This document shows, one piece after another, positions 1 to 6,083 of a DNA stretch of 64,000 nt. Numbering within the stretch: the stretch's first letter is position 1; each line of letters starts with the position of its first letter. The stretch covers positions 39,096 through 103,095 of the forward strand of contig CBFGXE010000009.1 of assembly GCA_965652645.1 (NCBI GenBank). Reading direction: 5' to 3'. The stretch comes from ZC4RG30 sp965652645 (GTDB lineage Bacteria > Pseudomonadota > Gammaproteobacteria > Steroidobacterales > Steroidobacteraceae). The translations under genes and the position numbers were made by a program. Under the pieces are notes generated by a model that was not told the origin of the DNA, searched no databases, and saw only the letters and a program-made list of their open reading frames with translations.

Positions 1-423
1 ACCCGAGCGCATCGAGGCAATCACCGGGTAACGCTCGCTGGGCACCGGCGGCAGCACGGTGGAATTGGGCCCCACGCGCAGCAGGTCGATGTACAGCAGG
101 CCGGTGGCGAAGCTGAGGATGGACAGGCTGGCCGCGGTGTTGTCGGAGATGGGCGCGGACTGGTCGATGTCCACGATCACCTGCACCCGCTCGGGGCTGC
201 GCGGATCGACGCGGATGCGGCGGATCTTGCCCACCTCGACGCCGAGGTAACGCACCGAGCTGCCCTCGGACAGTCCCGTGACCGAGCCGGGAAAGTAGAT
301 CTCGTAACGCTGGTAGTTGCGGCTGTCGCGCCCCTCGGAATACCAGTACACAAAACCGCCCGCCAGGCCGATCGCCAGCAGCACGAACGCGCCCACCGCG
401 GCGTAGTTGGCCCTACGCTCCAT
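1..423 (-). CDS. mlaD: MlaD-like MCE-domain protein, N-terminal part (cut by window edge)
   Basis: This is the N-terminal part of a substrate-binding MCE protein of a retrograde phospholipid (Mla-type) ABC transporter; the remainder lies left of the window. The visible 141 residues hold one N-terminal membrane anchor (about residues 8-26) and the start of an MCE fold with the typical G-x-x-V-x-Y-x-G-V-x-V-G-x-I pattern (SSVRYLGVEVGKI). The ATG at 423 overlaps the last codons of the ATPase gene by 11 bp, which indicates translational coupling. The protein should sit in the periplasm, anchored to the inner membrane. Because the gene is incomplete, a longer multi-MCE protein (PqiB/YebT type) cannot be excluded, but the E-F-D order favours MlaD. 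Confidence 0.8.
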   Translation of the reverse strand, partial: MERRANYAAVGAFVLLAIGLAGGFVYWYSEGRDSRNYQRYEIYFPGSVTGLSEGSSVRYLGVEVGKIRRIRVDPRSPERVQVIVDIDQSAPISDNTAASLSILSFATGLLYIDLLRVGPNSTVLPPVPSERYPVIASMRSG

Positions 424-1201
424 GCTTCGCCCCCGCGCCCGAGAAACGCGCCGCGCGCGTGCCGCGGAAATACGCCTGGATCCACGGATGTGGATGCTCG
501 ACGATGCGCTCGCGCGTGTCCTGCACCAGCCTGCGGTCGACGATGACGCCCACCCGCTGGCAGATGCGGAAGATCGTGTCGAGGTCGTGCGTGATCATCA
601 CGACGGTGAGTTGCAGCTCATTCTGCAGATAGGCTATCAGATCATCGAAGGCCGCGGCGCTGATCGGGTCGAGCCCGGAAGTCGGTTCGTCCAGGAACAG
701 CAGCTGCGGATCCAGCGCGAGCGCACGGGCCAGTGCCGCGCGCTTGATCATGCCGCCGGACAGCTGTGCAGGATATTTGTGCAGGGCGTCTTCCGGCAGT
801 CCTACAAGCCTGAGCTTCAGCAGCGCCAGCTCGTCCATCGCCCGGCTGGTCAGCGACAGGTGCTCCACCATGGGCAGCTGGATGTTCTCGCGCACGGTCA
901 GCGCGGAGAACAGCGCCCCGTGCTGGAAGGTCACGCCATAACGGGCCTTGGCCGCGGTGAGCGCACGGCCGTGCAGGCGCGTCATGTCCACGCCCTCCAG
1001 CTTCACGCTGCCCTCCTGCGGCTGGTGCAGCCCGAGGATGGTCCGGAGCAGCACCGACTTGCCGCTGCCGGAACTGCCCAGCAGGCCGAACACCTCGCCC
1101 CGCCGCACCTGCATGTCGAGGTGATCGTGCACCAGCTGGCGACCGAAGCGGTTCACCACGCCGCGCACCTCCACCGCCAGTTGTTCTTCGCCGGCGGCCA
1201 T
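413..1201 (-). CDS. mlaF: MlaF-like ABC transporter ATPase
   Basis: This is the ATP-binding subunit of an Mla-type lipid transporter, 262 residues, acting on the cytoplasmic face of the inner membrane. Visible motifs are Walker A GSSGSGKS at about residues 42-49, the signature LSGGMIKRAALARAL, and Walker B LLFLDEPTSGLDP followed by an H-loop (MITHD). The ATG at 1201 forms an ATGA overlap with the stop of mlaE; a longer open frame upstream is a shadow of mlaE. The family usually drives retrograde phospholipid or hydrophobic-substrate transport with MlaE and MlaD. Substrate cannot be read from sequence. Confidence 0.93.
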   Translation of the reverse strand: MAAGEEQLAVEVRGVVNRFGRQLVHDHLDMQVRRGEVFGLLGSSGSGKSVLLRTILGLHQPQEGSVKLEGVDMTRLHGRALTAAKARYGVTFQHGALFSALTVRENIQLPMVEHLSLTSRAMDELALLKLRLVGLPEDALHKYPAQLSGGMIKRAALARALALDPQLLFLDEPTSGLDPISAAAFDDLIAYLQNELQLTVVMITHDLDTIFRICQRVGVIVDRRLVQDTRERIVEHPHPWIQAYFRGTRAARFSGAGAKHGA

Positions 1202-2322
1202 CAGAAGTCGATCTCCAGGAACAGCACCGCGAACAGCGCATCGGCCAGCAGCACCAGGAAGATGGACTGCACCACGGCCACGGTGGTGAGCCGGCCCAGC
1301 TCGCGCGCCGAGCCGCGCACCTGGAAGCCGCGGTAGGTGCCGGCCAGCGCGATCAGGGCCGCGAACACCGGCGCCTTCACCAGCCCCGCCCAGAACGTGG
1401 TGGGCGCGATGGCCTCGTTGGCACGCGCGATGAACTGCGCCAGCGGCATGTCCAGCAGCCAGTTGCACAGCAGCGCCCCGCCGGCCATGCCCACCAGGTC
1501 GGCAATCACCGTGAGCAGCGGCAGCGCGATGATCATGCCGAGGATGCGCGGCAGCACCAGCGTCTCCACGGCGTCCACGCCGATGGCATCCAGCGCGTCC
1601 ACTTCTTCGTTCAGCCGCATCGAGCCGATCTCCGCGGCAAAGGCGCTGCCGGTGCGGCCGGCCACGATGATGGCAGTGAGCAGCACGCCCAGCTCGCGCA
1701 GCACGCCCACGGTGATCAGGTCGACCACGTAGATGTCGGCCCCGTAGTTGCGCAGCTGGCTGGCCGCCATGTAGGCCACGATCACGCTGATCAGGAAGGC
1801 GATCAGCGACACCACGGGAATGGCGGTGATGCCCGTGTCGTAGATGTGGCGCGCCACCGAGATGGGCCGCAGCGATCGCCAGTGCACCAGGGAATTGAAG
1901 AACGCCACGGCGGCGTGGCCCACGAAGTCCAGCCCGTCGCGCAGCCCCTGGATGCGCTCCACCGTGGACTTGCCCAGCGACTCGACGATGCTGAAGTTCA
2001 CCTCCGAGCGCAGCCCGGGCGGCTTGTCCTCCGCGCCGGCATGCAGCGCGGTGCGCACCAGCACCAGGGTGGAGGGTTCCGGCTCGGCGAAGGACACGCC
2101 GATGCCGCGGCCGGTGAGGATGCGCGTCAGTTCATCCAGCGCCCAGGCGCCGGCAAGGTCCAGGCGCTCCACCTCGCGCGTGGTGATGCGCACCTCGCGG
2201 ATCCCGTCGAGGTCGAGCGCGACGGCCTCTTCATGGATGGCATCGAGGGCCTCCGCGCGCCAGGCGCCGCGCAGGGCCAGTTCCAGCGTCGTTTCATTGC
2301 GCCGGCCTTCGATGAAAGCCAT
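1201..2322 (-). CDS. mlaE: MlaE-like permease with N-terminal STAS-like domain
   Basis: This is the permease of an Mla-type ABC transporter, 373 residues. The first about 95 residues form a soluble alpha/beta segment resembling a STAS/NTP-binding domain, followed by the MlaE permease core with about five membrane helices. The core contains the conserved stretch around AGRTGSAFAAEIGSM and the EEVDALDAIGVD loop. E. coli MlaE lacks the N-terminal domain and has a separate MlaB; here the MlaB-like function appears fused. The start at 2322 is preceded by AAGGA. Only 9 bp separate it from the ABC-2 permease upstream, so it may belong to the GntR-led transcription unit. Confidence 0.92.
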   Translation of the reverse strand: MAFIEGRRNETTLELALRGAWRAEALDAIHEEAVALDLDGIREVRITTREVERLDLAGAWALDELTRILTGRGIGVSFAEPEPSTLVLVRTALHAGAEDKPPGLRSEVNFSIVESLGKSTVERIQGLRDGLDFVGHAAVAFFNSLVHWRSLRPISVARHIYDTGITAIPVVSLIAFLISVIVAYMAASQLRNYGADIYVVDLITVGVLRELGVLLTAIIVAGRTGSAFAAEIGSMRLNEEVDALDAIGVDAVETLVLPRILGMIIALPLLTVIADLVGMAGGALLCNWLLDMPLAQFIARANEAIAPTTFWAGLVKAPVFAALIALAGTYRGFQVRGSARELGRLTTVAVVQSIFLVLLADALFAVLFLEIDF

Positions 2323-2331
2323 CCAGTTCCT

Positions 2332-3213
2332 TCAGGTGTCGTCGCGATATCTCCGCAGACGGATCACGATGTACACCATAACGGCCGCCGCCGCGACCCC
2401 CAGCCACAGGTCCGAATTGAGCAGGGGAGCAGCCCAGTCCGGGTCGGCCGTGCCGGAGATGAGCTGTTCGGGCGTGATGCCCAGCGACCAGCTGTCATCC
2501 TGCCAGGGTGCCAGCCGCCCGCCGATGAAACGGCCGATGCGGTAGGTGCCCAGCACCACCCCTTCCAGGATCACCAGCACCACCGGCGGCAGCAGGGCAA
2601 ACATCAGCGGCACGCGCGTTGCCAGCACGGAAGCCAGCAGCAGGTAGGCGGCAATGGGCGAATACCACAGCACGCCCCACAGCCAGGTCATCGCGATCCG
2701 GGGCAGCATGCCGTAGGCGCCGAGGAAGGCGTCGAGGCCGATCACGCCATCCAGCGCGTTGTACCTCATCTTGAGCACCAGCAGCAGCAGCGGCAGGGCC
2801 ACCGCGGCGATCAACAGCGCCACCAGTGGCGCCACCAGCAACCCCGTGCCCACCTTGGCCAGCACGGCCTGCATATCGGACACGGGCAGGGACTTCCAGA
2901 ACAGGATGCTGCGGTCCTTGCGCTCCGCATACAGGCAGTCGAGCAGGTAGGCGAAGACGACCATCGAACTCACTGCGGCCAGCACCGTCGTCAGCACGGT
3001 CATCACGCCCCGGCCGAACAGCAGCGCCACGTCGACCGGCGCGCGCACGTCGACCATCCCCATCGGCCCTTCTCCGGGACCGAAGCTGTTCGGGCCGATG
3101 AGCGACAGGAGGACCACGCCGGCGACGACAGCCAGTGGCGCCCGCCACAGCGCCCGGTGTTCCCAGAGTTCCCGGCGCATCAGCATGGCCAGGTGGCCGT
3201 TCCAGGCTTTCAT
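2332..3213 (-). CDS. ABC-2 type permease of the GntR-linked exporter
   Basis: Integral membrane protein of 293 residues with about six hydrophobic segments (for example around residues 24-40, 80-105, 130-155, 175-200, 205-225 and the C-terminus), typical of ABC-2 export permeases. It has no motifs that define a substrate. The ATG at 3213 forms an ATGA overlap with the ATPase gene stop, so the pair is translationally coupled. The context (YtrA-like GntR, ATPase, permease) matches YtrABC-type exporters that respond to envelope-active compounds; that role is inferred from gene order only. Confidence 0.88.
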   Translation of the reverse strand: MKAWNGHLAMLMRRELWEHRALWRAPLAVVAGVVLLSLIGPNSFGPGEGPMGMVDVRAPVDVALLFGRGVMTVLTTVLAAVSSMVVFAYLLDCLYAERKDRSILFWKSLPVSDMQAVLAKVGTGLLVAPLVALLIAAVALPLLLLVLKMRYNALDGVIGLDAFLGAYGMLPRIAMTWLWGVLWYSPIAAYLLLASVLATRVPLMFALLPPVVLVILEGVVLGTYRIGRFIGGRLAPWQDDSWSLGITPEQLISGTADPDWAAPLLNSDLWLGVAAAAVMVYIVIRLRRYRDDT

Positions 3214-4067
3214 GCCGCCTCCTGCATGCGGGCCACGAAGAGGTCGGCGACGGTCGGCGTGCCAAGCTCGCCCAGTTTCGCCAGCTCCCCGCGCGGCGCA
3301 TTCTCGTAGAACAGGGCCGTGCGGCCGAACACCGTGCGCTCGCTGAAGGGCCGGAACGCACGTGCGGCCTCGAGCCGGTCGGGCCCGACGATGAGCTGCG
3401 CGAAACGCTCGCCGATCCGGTCCATGGGACTGTCGAGCACGATGCGGCCCTGCTCGATGAACATCACGTCGGTGAGCAGGTGCTCCACCTCCTCCACCTG
3501 GTGGGTGGTGACGAGGATGGTGCGCTCCTCGTCCATGTAGTCGTTGAGCAGCGTGTCGTAGAAGCGCCGCCGCACCAGCAGGTCGAGCCCCAGCGTCGGC
3601 TCGTCGAGCACCAGCAGCCGGGCGCGGATGGCCAGCACCAGCGCCAGGTGCAGCTGCGTGACCATGCCCTTGGAAAGCTGCTTCACCCTGTGGGAGGGCC
3701 GCACGTCGGTGGTGTCCAGGAACTGCTCGGCGCGGGCCCGGTTGAAGGCGGGATGCACGCCCTGCATATAGTCCAGCGCATGCTGCACGCGCAGCCACTT
3801 GGGCAGCACGGCCACGTCGGCGATGAAGGAGACCTCCCGCATCAGCAGGTCGCGCTCGGTGGTGGGATTCCTCCCCAGCACGCGCAGCTCGCCCTCATGG
3901 GGCGTGAGCCCCAGCACCGACTTGATGACGGTGGTCTTGCCCGCCCCGTTGCGCCCGATCAGCCCGACGATGCGGCCGGCGCCGACGGTGAAGTCCACCC
4001 CGGCAACCGCCTGCTTGCCACCGCTGTAGCGCTTGGCGAGGCCGCGCGCCTCGATGATTGCAGTCAT
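3210..4067 (-). CDS. ABC transporter ATPase of the GntR-linked exporter
   Basis: Cytoplasmic ATP-binding subunit, 285 residues. Walker A GRNGAGKTT is near residues 38-46, a divergent signature QLSKGMVTQL replaces the usual LSGGQ, and Walker B LLVLDEPTLGLD is followed by an H-loop region (VTTHQVEEV). LSKGM-type signatures are common in exporters of the YtrB/CcmA-like ABC-2 class. The start at 4067 overlaps the GntR stop as ATGA. A longer open frame upstream is out-of-frame reading of the GntR gene and was rejected. Partner is the ABC-2 permease immediately downstream. Confidence 0.92.
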   Translation of the reverse strand: MTAIIEARGLAKRYSGGKQAVAGVDFTVGAGRIVGLIGRNGAGKTTVIKSVLGLTPHEGELRVLGRNPTTERDLLMREVSFIADVAVLPKWLRVQHALDYMQGVHPAFNRARAEQFLDTTDVRPSHRVKQLSKGMVTQLHLALVLAIRARLLVLDEPTLGLDLLVRRRFYDTLLNDYMDEERTILVTTHQVEEVEHLLTDVMFIEQGRIVLDSPMDRIGERFAQLIVGPDRLEAARAFRPFSERTVFGRTALFYENAPRGELAKLGELGTPTVADLFVARMQEAA

Positions 4068-4474
4068 TCCTCCCCCTGCTCCTTCCTGGTGGGCAGCGCG
4101 GGCGCGCCGGCCGCCGGTGCGGTCTTCAGAAGCGTCGCGGTGTCGAGGCCCAGCCGCTGGATGGTGGCGTGGATCTTCGGCCACTCCTGTTCCAGGAAGC
4201 GGCTGCGCTCGTCCTTGAGCAGGGCGGCACCGGCGCCAGGGGCGACGAACATGCCCAGGCCGCGGCGCTTTTCCACCAGCCCCTCATCCGCCAGCTGCTG
4301 GTAGGCCTTCAGCACGGTGAGGGGGTTCAGGCGGTATTCGGTGGCCACCTGCCGCACCGAGGGCAGTGGCTCGCCTTCCTTGAGTACACCCTCGAGCATC
4401 AGCGCAACCACGCGGTCACGCAGCTGCCGGTAGATCGGTTGCGAGTCATCCCACTTGGCATCTACCGGACTCAA
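4064..4474 (-). CDS. YtrA-subfamily GntR transcriptional regulator
   Basis: DNA-binding regulator of 136 residues. Residues about 10-77 form a GntR winged helix (PIYRQLRDRVVALMLEG, then LPSVRQVATEYRLNPLTVLKAY). Only a short C-terminal helical tail follows, which is diagnostic of the YtrA subfamily rather than of FadR/HutC types. The start is a TTG at 4474, six bases after the stop of the small upstream gene; no in-frame ATG exists nearby. It probably represses its own unit by binding the GGTG-N16-CACC palindrome at 4877-4900; the inducer is unknown. Confidence 0.9.
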   Translation of the reverse strand: MSPVDAKWDDSQPIYRQLRDRVVALMLEGVLKEGEPLPSVRQVATEYRLNPLTVLKAYQQLADEGLVEKRRGLGMFVAPGAGAALLKDERSRFLEQEWPKIHATIQRLGLDTATLLKTAPAAGAPALPTRKEQGEE

Positions 4475-4480
4475 GACACC

Positions 4481-4645
4481 TCACCCCAGCAGCAACGGCA
4501 CCAGCGCCAGCATCGACAGTCCGAGGCAGAAGACCGGAGCGGCAAGCACCGCGCCCCATTGCGGGGACCCTCTTTGTGTCTTCAATGGTACAGCCTTGCG
4601 AGAACAGGCCCGGATTGGAATCGGCAATGAATCAGCGACGATCAC
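4481..4645 (-). CDS. small membrane peptide (54 aa) upstream of the GntR gene
   Basis: An open frame of 54 codons begins with GTG at 4645 behind GGGGAG and ends six bases before the GntR start. The N-terminal half is polar with several basic residues; the C-terminal 24 residues are strongly hydrophobic (AVLAAPVFCLGLSMLALVPL) and should span the inner membrane. High third-position GC and the tight spacing on both sides argue for a real gene. I do not recognise a family. It could be an accessory peptide of the ABC exporter or a leader whose translation feeds the TTG start of the regulator. Confidence 0.55.
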   Translation of the reverse strand: MIVADSLPIPIRACSRKAVPLKTQRGSPQWGAVLAAPVFCLGLSMLALVPLLLG

Positions 4646-4659
4646 CGGCAGTTCTCCCC

Positions 4660-4827
4660 TCAGGCCTTGGACAGGGGCGCGGTAGCTGCCGCGGCCGGGC
4701 TGCCCGGGTTGGTGAACACCAGGGCGACGCTGGTGAAAAGAAGGCTGGTGGCGAGAACAGCCAGTCCAGATGCGACGGCACGCCGTACCAGACCCAGTTG
4801 AATCGACTCCTTGCTGCTGCTTTCCAT
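4660..4827 (-). CDS. small single-pass membrane protein (55 aa), first gene of the GntR/ABC unit
   Basis: A 55-codon gene starting at ATG 4827, preceded by GGAG at a normal distance and lying about 50 bp below the palindromic promoter. The product has a polar N-terminus with SSSKES, a basic RR pair, one transmembrane helix (about residues 17-39), then a short Ala/Pro tail. It precedes the second small gene by 14 bp. No family recognised. Its position as first gene suggests it is the most highly expressed product of the unit and may be a modulatory subunit or stress peptide; function is not shown by sequence. Confidence 0.6.
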   Translation of the reverse strand: MESSSKESIQLGLVRRAVASGLAVLATSLLFTSVALVFTNPGSPAAAATAPLSKA

Positions 4828-4876
4828 GGCCTTGCTCCGGTGTGGTGGCGGGGCGGGTTCCGTCCCGGACCCCTAT

Positions 4877-4914
4877 GGTGTTATATCTAACTATAACACC
4901 AAACCAGTGTCAAC
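4877..4914 (-). promoter_or_regulatory. promoter with YtrA-type palindromic operator
   Basis: GGTGTTATA at 4877-4885 and its exact complement TATAACACC at 4892-4900 form a perfect 9-bp inverted repeat with a 6-bp spacer, giving GGTG-N16-CACC overall. On the minus strand a consensus -35 TTGACA (4914-4909) lies just upstream, and a plausible -10 (TTAGAT, 17 bp spacing) falls inside the palindrome. A bound GntR dimer would therefore cover the promoter. YtrA-subfamily operators are known to be long palindromes of this general form. Autoregulation is inferred. Confidence 0.75.
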
Positions 4915-5032
4915 ACCCGGTCACCAGGCCCGGCCAGCAGGGTCCGGTTTCCCGGGGAGCATGCGGACGTGGCGCGTCGCCGCAGGCGGTTAGAATCCGC
5001 CCCCACCCTTTTCGAGCCTGGAGCCCAAGCTG

Positions 5033-6010
5033 ATGAAGAAGCCCGTCACCGTCACGATCACCGGCGCCGCCGGCCAGATCGGCTACGCCCTCGCCTTCCG
5101 CGTCGCCTCGGGGCAGCTTCTCGGCATTGACCAGCCCGTGAACCTGCACCTGCTGGAGATCACCCCGACGCTGCCGGCGCTGCAGGGCGTGCTGATGGAG
5201 CTCAATGACTGCGCCTTCCCGCTGCTCAACAAGGTGATCGCCACCGACGATGCCAAGGTGGCCTTCCGCGACTCGCAGGTGGCGCTGCTGGTGGGCGCGC
5301 GCCCCCGCGGCCCCGGCATGGAGCGCAAGGACCTGCTGCTGGCCAATGCGCAGATCTTCAGCGCCCAGGGCAAGGCCATGAACGAGGTGGCCGACCGCAA
5401 CATCAAGGTGCTGGTGGTGGGCAATCCCGCCAACACCAACGCGCTGATCGCGCGCGCGAACGCGAAGGACCTGAATCCCCGCAACTTCACCGCCATGACG
5501 CGCCTGGACCACAACCGCGGCCTCTCGCAGCTGGCGGAGAAGACCGGCGCGCACACCACCGACATCAGGAAGTTCACCATCTGGGGGAACCACTCCTCCA
5601 CGCAGTATCCGGACATCTCGCACGCCACGGTGAAGGGCCAGGCGGCGAAGTCGCTGGTGGACCAGAAGTGGGTGGAGGAGACGTTCATCCCGGTGGTGCA
5701 GCAGCGCGGCGCCGCCATCATCAAGGCGCGTGGCGCCTCTTCCGCGGCCTCGGCCGCCGCCGCCGCCATTGACCACGTGCATACCTGGGTGAAGGGCACG
5801 GCCGATGGCGACTGGGTGTCGATGGCCGTGCCGTCGGACGGCAGCTACGGCATTCCCGAGGGCGTGATCTATTCGTACCCGGTCACCACCAGGAACGGCG
5901 AGTACGCCATCGTGCAGGGCCTGTCGATCGACGAGTTCAGCCGCAAGCGCATGGATCTCTCCCACGCCGAGCTGCTGGAAGAGCGCGACGGCGTGAAGGA
6001 CCTGCTGTAA
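5033..6010 (+). CDS. mdh: malate dehydrogenase (NAD)
   Basis: Cytosolic TCA-cycle enzyme interconverting malate and oxaloacetate with NAD, 325 residues, the normal length for the cytosolic-like type. The Rossmann motif GAAGQIGYAL is at about residues 11-20, substrate arginines are in GARPRGPGMERKD, and the catalytic His lies in IWGNHSSTQYPD with its partner Asp in the TRLDHNR segment. Start ATG 5033 follows GGAG at a slightly long distance. It is a single-gene unit divergent from the GntR/ABC operon and ends at a strong hairpin. Confidence 0.97.
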   Translation: MKKPVTVTITGAAGQIGYALAFRVASGQLLGIDQPVNLHLLEITPTLPALQGVLMELNDCAFPLLNKVIATDDAKVAFRDSQVALLVGARPRGPGMERKDLLLANAQIFSAQGKAMNEVADRNIKVLVVGNPANTNALIARANAKDLNPRNFTAMTRLDHNRGLSQLAEKTGAHTTDIRKFTIWGNHSSTQYPDISHATVKGQAAKSLVDQKWVEETFIPVVQQRGAAIIKARGASSAASAAAAAIDHVHTWVKGTADGDWVSMAVPSDGSYGIPEGVIYSYPVTTRNGEYAIVQGLSIDEFSRKRMDLSHAELLEERDGVKDLL

Positions 6011-6043
6011 CCGACCCATCGCCTGCCGTGCACGGCGGGGGCC

Positions 6044-6074
6044 GGGCTGGCTGCCGCATCCGGGCAGCCAGCCC
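6044..6074. terminator. hairpin terminator between convergent mdh and the TonB-dependent receptor
   Basis: GGGCTGGCTGCC (6044-6055) and GGCAGCCAGCCC (6063-6074) form a perfect 12-bp stem with a 7-base loop, followed by TTCCCT. It lies between the ends of two convergent genes and can act on both strands. The U-tract is weak, so termination is inferred from stem strength and position. Confidence 0.7.
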
Positions 6075-6083
6075 TTCCCTGGC

